NCBI GenBank assembly: GCA_029891345.1
Contig: CM056994.1
Location: 58,745,251-58,809,250 of the forward strand
Reading direction: 5' to 3'
Length of the DNA stretch: 64,000 nucleotides
Source: Dryococelus australis
Taxonomy: Eukaryota; Arthropoda; Insecta; Phasmatodea; Phasmatidae
Positions 47,700 to 58,083 of this stretch are shown in pieces (position 1 is the stretch's first letter; each line of letters starts with the position of its first letter). The notes beneath the pieces were generated by a model. That model was given only the letters and a program-made list of their open reading frames with translations, made no database searches and had not been told where the DNA came from. The translations under genes were made by a program, and so were the position numbers.

Positions 47700-47934
47700 C
47701 CCAGTTTGAGAAGAGTATTTCTGGCGAGGTATTTTAAGGACAACTGGTTTGGCAGTACAGCCCACAGAGACGAAAAGGAAACTCGAATCTACAGAAAAGT
47801 TGGGAAGGCCCTACAAAATTCAGAAGAAAATCAATGATTCGATATTTCTGATACATCATCAAGGCTGTATGGCAGAACCGAAGATTGTCCACATCGACCG
47901 ACTGGCACTCTACAAAGGTCCAGATGTTGCATAG
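47700..47934 (+). pseudogene. Integrase C-terminal remnant of element E
   Basis: The frame ending at 47,934 has EKLGRPYKIQKKINDSIFLI, the GPY/F-like module with R in place of G at its start, then KIVHIDRLALYKGPDVA and a stop, the usual end of a gypsy integrase. The stop lies 22 bases before the polypurine tract. What lies between the knuckle (47,160) and here is not recognisable as pol and is far too short to hold it. Confidence 0.75.
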
Positions 47935-47956
47935 TCTGTTCGGAACGAACAGAATT

Positions 47957-47969
47957 GAGAAGGGGGCAG
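47957..47969 (+). other. Polypurine tract of element E
   Basis: GAGAAGGGGGCAG immediately precedes the TG start of the 3' LTR, the standard position of the plus-strand primer. Confidence 0.7.
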
Positions 47970-48715
47970 TGTTTTGTGTTGCTGGTCGGCACCATGCAAA
48001 CGAGCGAAGAGAGGGAGTGAGAGTCATTATGTGATAGCTGCAGGCGAGCGGAGCAGTATATAATTTCTATAGAGCGGGCCGACAAGATAATCTCTGTAGC
48101 GGTGCATTCTGCTGACTCTGGTCATATTGTATTCGGCCGATATCCGAATAATGTTCTGGATTATTGACCTCATTCTCTCAGCGGAACTCTGGGTGTGTTG
48201 AACCTTCGAGATGGTCAGGGCTGGACTATAAATTTCGCAGCAGGCCTCTGGGCCATCAGTTCGAGTTGGAGTAGATGAATGAATGAGTGGCTGAGTTCGA
48301 GCGATAAAAGAACGAGTGGCTTGACCAGCAGTGGGAAAAAAGGAATTAGGCGATTGCTAGTTATAAGAAGCAAACTACACGACTGGCAGGCTGGTCTATT
48401 GGGCTGTGTGTGAGTTAAAGACATTATATATAATGGGAACAGATAGACATAACACATGCTAATAACAAGTATGAGTTAATTGACTGTAACAAAATGAGAC
48501 AATTATGAAGGACATTAATTAGAGTTAAAACATACATTAAATATTGCACCAACTGTTAAATGAAAATAGTAAAACCGGAGACATCAAATTTAATGCTGTA
48601 GATGATAGAGTGAATAAATTATAAATCAAATTTAGTTTCTTTTATTAATTTTTTTATTAAGTCCTCTATCCCTTACGAACTGAGGTACGACCCTCAGGCA
48701 TCCTCAGGTGTAACA
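47970..48715 (+). repeat. 3' LTR of element E
   Basis: Starts TGTTTTGTGTTGC and ends TGTAACA; same blocks and orientation as the 5' LTR. Confidence 0.88.
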
Positions 48716-48990
48716 ATTTTACAAACATCTCAAATGCAGTGAAACTTGGAATATACGTCTAAACCTTTCATATAACAAATGCATAAATCATCATTATACT
48801 AGACACAAAAAGAACCAGCGGTATAGACAAACAAAAGGAGAGTACATATGTACTGCGTAACCTGGGCAGTGAAAGGCGTGTTCACATTGTGCTACGCTGC
48901 AGCTTACTTGCACCGGGTCTGCATCCACTGGCACGCTGCTAGGCGATGCTCATGTTGTGATCTGCATAGGCCTATCTGCGCTGTTACTAA
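48716..48990. other. Unassigned spacer
   Basis: AT-rich; no continuation of element C and no coding signal. Confidence 0.5.
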
Positions 48991-50200
48991 GGCCTCTACC
49001 GTGCGGATCATCGACAGCTCTCGGCTTGGCAGTTTGCTGATCTTTCGAACTGTGCTGTGCAGTTTGGTTAGTCTGCTGCGATTTTGAGTCCCGGTTTTGC
49101 ACTTTGGGGCCTCTCCATCTACCTTCTCAGCAGTAACCTCCTCTATATAATTTGCATCCTCGGTAATTTTGTGAGAAATCATTCCAATTGCACTGGTCTC
49201 CCCTGTTGGTAGTCTTCTGCTTTTTGCCTGTAATTATGCCTAGGCAAAACTATCTGTTCCTGATCTATATTATCAGCGTAAAATAATGGGTTTCCATCGG
49301 GATTTCCTACGCGATCTGCGTCCGATTTTGTTGCCTCTGGAGACGTATCTGGTATAATGCCAGAAGGTCTTCCCTAAATGTGGTGATATCACTGGTGTGT
49401 CTGCCTGTCCAGTGCGTCTGGTAATGGTAGGGCATCTGGTGCAACACCATCGCTGCATACTTTTCGTCTGAAATCGGTGGATCCAAGTGTCTCAATTTTT
49501 CGTATATTTTGGACAGGCGTGTATCCAACTTCTTGCCTTTCACAGGACAAATTTTTCGGCATGTAGCTGAGCCCTTAAATTCCCCTGAATTTTCTTATTC
49601 AAAAATGGGCGACAAAGTTTTATTTTAATTCTGCTTAGGTGATGGTGGTAGGACTGTTAATTTCCCACCAGTATAAGGCTGTACTGCACAGGCTCATATT
49701 CGAGTATCGCAGAAAGTCCGCATCAAATAGACCAAAAATGTTTGCATAATCTTTAAATCTAGTAAGAAATATAATAGGGATTTCCCTCAAGTGACCTTGA
49801 AAGCAGGGAACTTGCTCAACCCATAGTTTCGAAGAATGATGCAGAAGAAGTGTGTTCACCTGTGCATTGTGTGGCTGGATAATTCTGATGCAATTGTGGC
49901 TCATGTAGATGAATTTTTATGCAGCAAGGTTGCGATGGGAGGGAGATATTTCTGACAATCTTAATGACGTGATTGAGGCTGTTACTCTGTCAGTATTTTC
50001 CTTCATGAAATATACCCTTTCCCCAACTTTGGACATTTGAGCACCTCTCTTTTGTCGCTCAGTATAGGTAACTTTCTCTATGCGCTGTAATTTATTTTCA
50101 AGGTGTCTGTCAAATGAATCTAGTTGTGCCGAGAAATGTTAATTTACTGAGTCAAAATCTAACGTGCAATCATTGTGCTTTTCCAATATTGCCAACATAC
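48990..50200 (-). pseudogene. LTR-retrotransposon gag remnant (element F)
   Basis: Minus-strand frames from about 50,200 downward: MLAILEKHND, a coiled-coil LDSFDRHLENKLQRIEKV, then an open frame 49,904-49,635 with IPIIFLTRFKDYANIFGLFD and ALYWWEINSP (Trp-rich gag core). After stops, LDTRLSKIYEKLRHLDPPIS and EKYAAMVLHQMPYHYQTHW (49,543-49,307), then IRLQRQQNRTQIA. The last part (49,182-48,904) is basic and low in motif. No zinc knuckle or protease found. The gag start is cut at the border with Polinton copy 2, leaving no leader or LTR. Confidence 0.7.
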
Positions 50201-50229
50201 TTATTTGGTTTTATGTTTTTAAAAACATT

Positions 50230-50448
50230 TTAATGGTTTGCACTAACAAGCTTTCTGACAGCATGACTTGTATCTATATATTGTAAAATCCCAGCAACAT
50301 CTTTTCCTCTAAACCACTGTCCATTATTATTATCTAGCATAACATTTATTTTTATATTGTTGAAAATTGAATTATTTAATAATGTAGTAGTTTCATTGTT
50401 ATCTTCTAGTTTTAAATTTTCTAGCTGTTTCTCTAGTGATTCGGCCAT
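50230..50448 (-). pseudogene. BRO-N domain protein, N-terminal fragment
   Basis: An open 72-codon frame: MAESLEKQLENLKLEDNN, then INVMLDNNNGQWFRGKDVAG and ILQYIDTSHAVRKLV. The 'WFxGKDVAxxLxYxDxxxAxxxxV' pattern is the BRO-N DNA-binding fold found in baculovirus BRO proteins, phage antirepressors and some Polintons. The frame ends at a stop just before gag F. The Met start is plausible: it is preceded by an AT-rich leader and the first residues are helical. Confidence 0.7.
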
Positions 50449-50789
50449 TTTGTATGGGGGAAAATATGTTTTACATGTATATTATTTTTATAAATAAAAC
50501 GAAAAATTGAAGAATATAATTTTATAAAATATAGCCCAAATTCATTGATAAATGTTGTTTGTGGTTTCATGTTTGGAATTACCCCTTTTTTAGAGGCAGG
50601 TCTGAGTTCAGTAAATTTATTTAAATTTTTTCATATTTCAAGAGCTTATGATCACAGGCTCTGAAACACCATAATTAATATAAAGATATAAGTGTGCACG
50701 AATCATAGACACCAGTTTCATTGATAAATTATTACTCAATTCAACTAAGAATATTTATATCATTAATTAATTGTTGTTGAATATAATTG

Positions 50790-51420
50790 TTTCTATCAAT
50801 GTTAAAATAGTTGCGAAATTACTCAATGTTACCATTCATGGTTTATTTCATACTTTGATATAAATTGAAATGATTTGGTATATATTCAAATCTCAATAAT
50901 ATTTCAAAATTTGATGTGTATCTTCGATTCTTTGCAACAGTTTTCAAAGATTTCTTCTTTGAGTTCTAATCACATAATAATTATATTCACAATCATTATC
51001 CAACAAATCTAGAAGAATGAAAGTTGGATTTAAATTTTGGTTTTGTGTTTGCAATACATCATGAGGGCCATATCTCTAATTACCTCATTTCTGCGATCAA
51101 CTATCACTCTTATATTTTCTATATGTTCATCTTTAATTTTATTAGTATTTTTTAAATGATTAACTTCAATGGCGAGTTGCACAGATTAATTTTTTTCTCC
51201 AAATTTCGAGTATACGTTAGATAATCAATAAATATTTTTTCTAAAGTTAGATAATATTTTCTCACTTGTTTACATTGTTTTGTATCAAATGCTTTTAATA
51301 AAACCCATTTTTAAATGAGATTATTAGGTTTCAAAGTATTAATTTCATTTTTGATGTATTCATATTATGAAGCAAGACGGTTAACACATTTTATTTCGCT
51401 TGCCCCGCCTGCAATTCCAT
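50790..51420 (-). pseudogene. MSV199/DUF3627-like protein remnant
   Basis: On the minus strand, in changing frames: KAFDTKQCKQVRKYYLTLEK and IFIDYL (the IRKYYxxLEK signature of the MSV199 domain), a coiled-coil spacer, then FILLDLLDNDCEYNYYVIRT, QRRN, and FEYIPNHFNLYQSMK (the YIPNxxNLY end of DUF3627). Such domain pairs occur in proteins of large DNA viruses of insects. Stops and shifts show it is dead. An N-terminal BRO or KilA-N domain is not seen. Confidence 0.55.
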
Positions 51421-51540
51421 AATGAATAAAACACAAAATATCCTTGGTTATAAGCTTATCTTGATAAAATTTCAGCACCAAATTTTTTCTTCTTAATAAT
51501 AAATTCTTTCTTTCTAAATAACCACAAAACAGAAATAAAA

Positions 51541-51836
51541 ATGGATTCTCTGCTCAGCAAGTTGAACAATTCACTTGAATTCACCGAACTATGAGATACA
51601 GAAAATAATAAATGGTTTAAGGCAACAAATTTTCAAGATTTTGAATCTAATTTTAATAAAAAAAAATTAATTGTACTCTAGATGACAAATTAAAAATTTA
51701 ATTACCAGAGCGCTATGTCAGGATACTCGATAAATATTCTTTGTAACTAATAAATCAGAAGGAAATTTTTCTAAAGTATAAAGGCCTAAAAGAAATGAAA
51801 AATGGAAAATATGTCTATGATCTAGAATACTCTTAA
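51541..51836 (+). pseudogene. Small Polinton ORF of unknown function (a)
   Basis: MDSLLSKLNNSLEFTEL, a stop, NNKWFKATNFQDFESNFNKK, then in shifted frames LPERYVRILDKYS, a FLKYKGLKEMKNGKYVYDLE end and a stop. The pattern of a short beta-rich protein ending in 'LxYKGxxxx..xxYxLE' resembles small single-strand-binding-like ORFs often next to polymerase in Polintons. Function not known to me; frame broken at least three times. Confidence 0.42.
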
Positions 51837-51939
51837 TCACATTTTTTAAAGCATTAGTTAATTTTTTTTAACAAATTTTTTTCTTTATAAATATACATGG
51901 CTTCGTCTATTTTTCCTTGCGTTTTTTTCCAATATTTTA

Positions 51940-52127
51940 AAAGGCGGCGATGGCGCAAGTCCTCCGTCTTATAAATTAGATAAAGTATCTGAATAGCTCA
52001 AAAATTTAGTTCACACATTTAATTTAAATGTACAAAGCTTGTAATTATCACACTTAGATAACACTGACAACAAATATGAACTTCAAGAAATGTGTGAATA
52101 TCTAGAGCAAATGGAAGAAGCGTAAAA
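51940..52127 (+). pseudogene. Small Polinton ORF of unknown function (b)
   Basis: One frame, with two stops, reads GGDGASPPSYKLDKVSE, LKNLVHTFNLNVQSL and NKYELQEMCEYLEQMEEA before a stop at about 52,125. The repeated hydrophobic spacing predicts helices. Lies between ORF (a) and the zinc-ribbon gene on the same strand; no family recognised. Confidence 0.38.
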
Positions 52128-52318
52128 AAAAAAAAAAACTAGTAGAACTTCGAGTATAAACTTTTTTGTTTGTCGTTAATGTTCTTGGGTAGCACTTAAA
52201 TGGTGCTACTCGAACATATACAAATATTTACTATGTTTATCAATTAATATGGTTTATATGAAAACATTTTGCATTTTTATTTTTATTTAAAAAATCTGTT
52301 TCTTTATAAATAAAAATG

Positions 52319-52790
52319 GACAATAGTAGTATATGCAAGCAATTTTAAAAAAAATGTGGTGAAGTTTTAAACATTGAATGTTTTCCATCACATAAACACA
52401 CAAAAGATAAGGACATTAACACCTGTAAAAATTGTTACAATGAATATTCTAGAAGTCACTATGAGTTTAAAAAAGAGGAATTACTTTGCGAATGTGGAAA
52501 ATCTGTTTGCAAGGTAAAGTTCGAAAAGCACAAAATTACTAACTTTGCACAATACTTATGACATTTTACAATGCGATTCTTCAAACAAGACCTGCATAGT
52601 ATGCAGGGAGAATAAAAATATCAACGATTTCGCATCTCATAAAAACACAATAGATAACCATTTTAACACTTGCAAAAATGTTATACCGAATATGCCAAAC
52701 CACATTATGAGTAAAAAAAAAAGAGAAAGTGCAATCCGAATGCGGAAAATTTGTATATAATCATTCTCTTAAAAAGCATAAAAATAGTAG
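52319..52790 (+). pseudogene. Duplicated zinc-ribbon protein (Polinton)
   Basis: Two tandem modules. The first (about 52,340-52,530): CGEVLNIECFPSHKH, INTCKNCYNEYSRSHYEFKK, LLCECGKSVCK. The second (52,545-52,790): KTCIVCRENKNINDFASHKN, HFNTCKN, MPNHIMSKKKRE, CGKFVYK-like. Each has CxxC, a second CxxC and a C-x-C-G-K motif separated by similar spacing, so the gene arose by internal duplication or by tandem gene duplication. Frameshifts exist in both. Likely nucleic-acid binding. Confidence 0.55.
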
Positions 52791-52881
52791 TTCACACATT
52801 TACAGAATAGATATTGTAAGAGAAACTCAACATTCGGTTACTTCATAAATTTTTATTATAATAAAATATATTATATATACG

Positions 52882-53155
52882 TATGGACGAGCAACCTAGT
52901 AGGTGAGTTGAGAGAAAAGAGATTGTCAAAGTTGAGAATTATAGGGAGAGAATAAAAAATAAAAATTAAACGTAAATTACATAAAGATGATCTTATTGGC
53001 AATATAAAAAAAACGAATATATATTTTAAAATCCTATCGAGAATCTAAATGATTTAACAGTTGCTGAATTATGAACTAAAGTTAAAAGCTCTAAGATAAA
53101 AATATATGTAATTTAAGAAAAGTTGATTTAATTACAGCTCTTGTACAAAAAATTT
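52882..53155 (+). pseudogene. SAP-like segment preceding polymerase
   Basis: MDEQPSR, a basic stretch, then NLNDLTVAEL, KVKSSKIKICNLRKVDLITA and LVQKI, a helix-turn-helix pattern like SAP DNA-binding motifs ('LTVAELRxxxKxxxIxxxxLRKxDLIxxL'). It ends at the A-run 53,165-53,186. It may be the N-terminal extension of the polymerase gene. Confidence 0.45.
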
Positions 53156-53164
53156 AAAATTTAC

Positions 53165-53186
53165 AAAAAAAAAAAAAAAAAAAAAA
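53165..53186. repeat. A-rich homopolymer run
   Basis: A run of about 22 A residues. Similar runs occur at 54,990-55,003 and 56,882-56,900. Confidence 0.9.
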
Positions 53187-53189
53187 GAA

Positions 53190-56100
53190 GGAAATTTTGC
53201 TAATTTACCTTTTCCAAATTGCATAATAATACACAGAAAAGTTAAAAAGGTTTTAAAAGAAATTTTCCCCTTTTCCAATAGTGTATATGTGAACCACAAA
53301 AATAGAAAAACTAATAACACATATGAAGTTGGGAGAGCTTTTAAGTGCAGGTAATCAACATATAAAATTGAAAACAATTTTAATATAGTGTTGCCCAGAA
53401 AATTTTTTAGCATCGGCAAAGCAACAAATATTTAAAATTTTACATAATCAAACTTATAAAACTTAGATCTGTAAAGTCCGAGAATAAATTTGCTGCTAAT
53501 TTTCGAAGCCGAAAAACTGGAGAGATTCGAATATTTGACGACATTCACTCACACACAGTTACAATATTGAATGCGGGAGATATTTAAAAATGTACAAACA
53601 TACAACAAATGAAAAAAATTGCACGAATATAAAATAGTGAAAATATAATTCAGATTGGGCTTTACATAGCATAATTGGGTTACAGCTAGCCATAAATAGG
53701 TACAATTCATTAAATGGATCATAATATATAGAATTATCAATAGTGATTAGGAATAAAAAAGCATGGATTAATGTGAAGAATGGTGATCAAAATTTTTTTC
53801 TTTGGGCAATAAAATCTGCACTGTTTCCTACTGAAAAAGACCCAGAAAGAATATCTAAATATAAAAATTTTGGTCATAACATTGAAAAAGCATTAGATAA
53901 TATGAATATCCTATAAAAATGGATGATATTCCAAAAATAGAAAACCAAATTGATGTTTCTATAAATGTTTACTCTATTGATGATAAATTTAATGTTTATC
54001 CACCAAAGCTTACAAAAAATAAAAACGACCACACATAAATCTACTTTGTTTCAAAAATGGTGAAAACCCGCATTATTGTTGGATAAAAGATTTATCGAAA
54101 TTGCTTTCAGCACAAAAAAATAAACACAAAAGTAAAATTTATATTTGCGATATGTGTCTTCAATTGTTTTATTCTCAAGAGAAATTAAATAAACACACAG
54201 ATGATTGTAAAAAAATGAACTGGTGGAGATAATCTTGCCTTCAAAAGGCGAAAAAATAAAATTTTAAAATATAAAACACACCACGAAAGTCCCTTTCACA
54301 ATATATGCAGATTTTGAGACAATATGGAAGAAAATATCAACCACCCAAACAAATCCTAGACAAATAAAAAAAAATTATGTAATAAAAAATATCTGGTATT
54401 AACATAAGATGACATTGATAATGGTCTTAACAAATAAATACTCAAAGAATGATATAATCTTACTATTGATAAAATAAATAACATTGATTTAAAATTGAAT
54501 GGCGCATCATATACAATGACATATCAATCACATGAAGCTTTTGGTTTTTGCTATTATATTGTATCTATTTATGGCGAGTATAAGCCACCAGTTGAATATC
54601 GGTACCCAGATGCACATAAATGTTCTATACAATAAATTAAAAGAGATGTGGATGAGATTGGGCAAATTTATACTTAAATTGAGGCAATGCAACCACTAAG
54701 ACAACAAGAAAACATATTATATAGGAAATTAAAAAGATGTACTGTATGCGAGTGCGAATATTCCAAGGACAGTAAAAAAGTACATCATCATGATCACATA
54801 AGTGGAGAATTTACCAAGCCAACATGCAACAATTGTAATTTACAATTAAAATTACCAAAAATTTGTACCAATTAATTTTCATAACTTAGCTGGTTATGAT
54901 GCCCATTTATTCATTAAAGAGTTAGTCTATGAAGAAAAAAAGATAGATTTACTTGTGAATAACGTAGAAAAGTTTATAACTTTTGAAAAAAAAAAAAAAA
55001 AACAGAAAAATTGAAAATGTAATTCATAAACACATTCAAATTTATGGCTAGTAGTTTAGATAAATTAACATCTAATTTAAGTAAAGAAAAATGAAACACA
55101 CACAAAAACCCTTTCCAGAAGATAAAATAGATTTGGTTATTAAAAAAGGTGTTTACTGTTATGATTATATAGATAATTATAAAAATTTAACGAAACTCAA
55201 TTTTCTCCAAAGAGTGAATTTTACAATAAATCAAACAAAAATAGTTTATATGATGATGAATACGAACATGCAAAAAATTTATGGAATCAATATAATATTA
55301 AAAATCTTGGTGAATACCATGATTTATATTAAAAAAATAATGTACTATTGTTAACGGAAATACTCGAAAATTTTATGAACACATGAATAAATTCTTATGA
55401 TCTAGACTCTTCATGGTATTTTAAAGCACCAGGTTTATCATGGGACGCAATTATAAAAATGACTAAACAATCACCAGAATTATTACATGATTATAATATG
55501 ATTTTAATGATTGAAAAAGGAATTAAGGCTGGTTGTTCACAATGTTGTAAGCTATATGTTAAAGCAAATAACAAATATTTAGAAGATTTTAACACAAACC
55601 AAGAATCAAATTATTTAGCTAATTTAGCTTTGATGCAAATAATTTATATGGTTGGGCAATGTCTCAGCATTTACCATATGGTGGTTTCGAGTGGGTGTAT
55701 TATGCATTAAATGAATTAGATTATTGGAGTGAAAAAATATTAAATTTGAAAAATGTTTCTGAGTTTGGTTTTATATTAGAAATTGATTTAGAATATCCAC
55801 AGGATCTACATAATTTGCACACAGATCTTCCATTTTTTCTAAGTTAGTTCCAGGTACCAATAAATCTAAACTATTAACAACTTTACATAAAAAAGGAAAT
55901 ATATATTACATTTTCATAGTTTGAAACAGTGCCTAAATAATGGACTGCAGCTTAAAAAAATACACAGAATATTGACATTTAATCAATACGATTGGTTAAA
56001 GAAGTAGATGGATTTCAACACAATGATGAGGATTAATGCAAAAAAAAAAAGATTTTGAAAAGGACTTTTATAAACTGATGAATAATTCTGTGTTTAGTGA

Positions 56101-56860
56101 AACAATGGAGAATATAAGAAACAGAACTGATATAAAACTAGTTTCAAGTGAAAAAAAAAAGCGAAAAATTAGTGGCCAGGCCAAATTTTAAGAAGAGTAC
56201 TATATTTAATGAGAATCTTGCAGCTATTCACATGAATAAAACTAATGTAAAATTAAATAAGCCAATATATGTGGGCGTGGCCATTTTAGATATTTCGAAA
56301 GAATTATGTACGATTTACATTATAAAATTATGAAGCCAAAATATGGTGATGAATTGAAATGTGTTTTCAAGATACCGACTCTTATTTTTATAACATTAAA
56401 ACAGAAGATATTTTTGAAGATATTAAGTCGATATCAGATAAATTTGATAGAAGTAATTATCCAAACGACAATATTTATAACATGCCAAAAATATATAATT
56501 TTGTTTTTTAGGAATAATGAAAGACGAATCTGATGGCAATGTAATTAAAGAATTTGTTGGTTTACAAGCAAAGATTTATGCGTATAGAGTTGAGTAAAAA
56601 CAAAAGAAAAGCGCGAAAGTTGTGAAAAAATGTGCTGCAACAATATAATTAATTTTTATGACTATATGAAACGTGTGATTGATGAGAAAATTCAATGTAG
56701 GGCAATGAATTTGATAAGGTGTGAGAAATACAATGTATACATATACAGTAGAGGTTAAAAAAATAGCTCTGGGTCCTTGTGATTTCAAGAGAATTATACT
56801 AGATAATAAAATTTATACACTGCCATATGGATATCAACTATTTATAATTTTATTAATGAG
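53190..56860 (+). pseudogene. Polinton DNA polymerase B, nearly full length (copy 2)
   Basis: In order, in shifting frames: GEIRIFDDIHTHT-like and INVKNGDQNFFLWAIKSALF (N-terminal domain, 53.5-53.9 kb), MDDIPKIENQIDVSINVYSI, CDMCLQLFYSQEKLNKHTDD (zinc-finger-like), FTIYADFETIW (54.3 kb; exonuclease I Asp-Glu), CTVCECEYSKDSKKVHHHDH and CNNCNLQ (54,740-54,850), GYDAHLFIKEL, MASSLDKLTSNLSK, APGLSWDAIIKMTKQSPELL, LEIDLEYPQDLHNLHTDLP (motif A), [16 protein letters not shown] (motif B; the expected Gly reads Ser), FQDTDSYFYN (motif C, GAT-ACC-GAC at 56,371-56,379) and a terminal IYTLPYGY (about 56,815-56,840). About 1,200 codons long, as for Polintons, with dozens of lesions. Protein-primed replication of the element is the known role. 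Confidence 0.88.
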
Positions 56861-57225
56861 AGTTGGGTCCCAACTACTTCTGAAAAAAAAAAAAAAAAAA
56901 AAGTTAATATTTTATTTACCTCTTAAGGGAGGAGAGAATTTTCTAAGAAAAGTTTTATATTTATATTAATGGTAGGTGGGATATATTTTTTCATCCCAAC
57001 TATTTCTGAAAGAAGGTTTTTATATTTTATTAATGAGACGTGGTATCAATTTTGGATAATACCTATTTCTGAAAGAAAAGTTTTATATTTTATTGTACCT
57101 CTTAAGGTGAACTTCCAGTTCACCTTCAAATTTTGTAAGGCAAATTTTATATTTTATAAATGAGAGGTGGGACACACTTTGGGTAACACTTATTTCTGAA
57201 AGAAAAGTTTTATATTTTGGATATA
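56845..57225. repeat. Degenerate tandem repeat after Polinton polymerase
   Basis: Irregular units share ATTAATGAGAxGTGGGA, CCCAACTATTTCTGAAAGAA and AAGTTTTATATTTTATT; the TTTCTGAAA anchor recurs near 56,876, 57,002, 57,066 and 57,192. A perfect 10-bp hairpin with a 3-base loop (AAGGTGAACT/AGTTCACCTT, 57,104-57,126) lies within. This may be subterminal repeat DNA of the Polinton. Confidence 0.6.
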
Positions 57226-57390
57226 CTAAAGTGGCCCTAAAACATGGCATCCCTTATGATTTCTAATAAAATTGCAAAGTTTTAAACTTATTTCATTTCC
57301 AAAACAATGTCGCTGTCAGGACCAGTAAAATCAATAAATCTTCAGTTTCCATCTCTAATTTCTAAAACAACATTATTAAATTGCTTGAAG

Positions 57391-58083
57391 CACTGCTTTA
57401 AGTCTAACATGTGTGTCAATCAGCAAACTCAAGCAATTTTATGTGTGTACACCTTTCCTGCAAAAAAAAAAACTGTCCTGTCTAAACGATTTATTTTTCC
57501 TCCCACCAGCTGGTGAAATGTGTGATGCCTACAATTTTCTGGAGTACCATTAAATGCTGCTATTATGGTGTTGGTGTATTTACAGAACTACATGACGTTA
57601 ATGAACTTGGTTAGCAAGTCTGCTTGGTTATTTGTCACGTCTGTATTTGGTAGCCCTGATTAATAAACTGTTATTTTGTATGAAGAGGCAATATTTTTAC
57701 TGCAGAAAAAGGTACTTTGTTTTTCTTCGCCCCCCCCCCCCCTCCAAACACTGTCCAGCTTGGTGCACGTCTGAATACTTCCAAGCGCTGAGCTATACTA
57801 AAGAGAGGCGTGTGGCACTCCTGGCGCGGCCTAGCGCTGTCTGATGGATACTACTGGCAACGAGTTCAGCCCCGCACACTCTGGCACCTTCCATTGCCTC
57901 TCCGCTATTACCGCCGTCTCCTTAACCTTCCCGAGCCACGTTTTCGCGTATAAATGTTCGTTTCCAGCCCGAGCAAGTGTGTAGTGTTCCTCGTCGAGTT
58001 GCGTGGGCTGGCCGACGATAGATAATGTCTCCACCACTTCATACTTTGGGGCTTCACCATGCTAGACGCGTTGTCGCGTAATA
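57391..58083 (+). repeat. 5' LTR of gypsy element D (confirmed part)
   Basis: Matches 63,296-64,000 at high identity from CTGCTTTAAGTC / GTGCTTCAAGTC onward: AATCAGCAAACTCAAGCA, GATGCCTACAATTTTCTGG, AAGCGCTGAGCTATACT. The match runs to the last base of the window, so the true right end lies beyond 58,083, somewhere before gag D. The left end may reach a little further (to about 57,300) with lower identity. The two LTRs look more alike than those of B or E, suggesting D is the youngest LTR element here. Confidence 0.88.
57949..57955 (+). promoter_or_regulatory. TATA box of element D 5' LTR
   Basis: TATAAAT in CGCGTATAAATGTTCG; conserved at 63,865-63,871 in the 3' LTR with the same surroundings. 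About 30 bases downstream is GTGTAGTGTTCC, a plausible start region. Conservation between both LTRs supports a real core promoter. Confidence 0.6.

Larger units (their letters stand above)
44956..48715 (+). mobile_element. Internally deleted LTR retrotransposon (element E)
   Basis: Two LTRs (about 726 and 746 bp) bound a 2.3-kb interior with a primer-site-like start (45,682), gag with a CCHC knuckle, and only the C-terminal piece of integrase before a polypurine tract. Protease, RT, RNase H and most of integrase are missing, so the element is a deletion derivative that would have needed enzymes in trans. It abuts the RT end of element C. No target duplication is visible: the sequence before the 5' LTR is CTTGCGAAATC and after the 3' LTR ATTTTACAAA. 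Confidence 0.8.
50230..57230. mobile_element. Polinton/Maverick remnant, copy 2
   Basis: Carries BRO-N and MSV199/DUF3627-like genes (minus), three small ORFs, a SAP-like segment and a nearly complete DNA polymerase B (plus), ending in a tandem repeat. Its polymerase overlaps that of copy 1 in content (both have exonuclease, motifs B and C and the thumb) but differs at many residues, so it is an independent insertion of another subfamily. No integrase, ATPase, protease or capsid is present between 50.2 and 57.2 kb. Confidence 0.82.
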
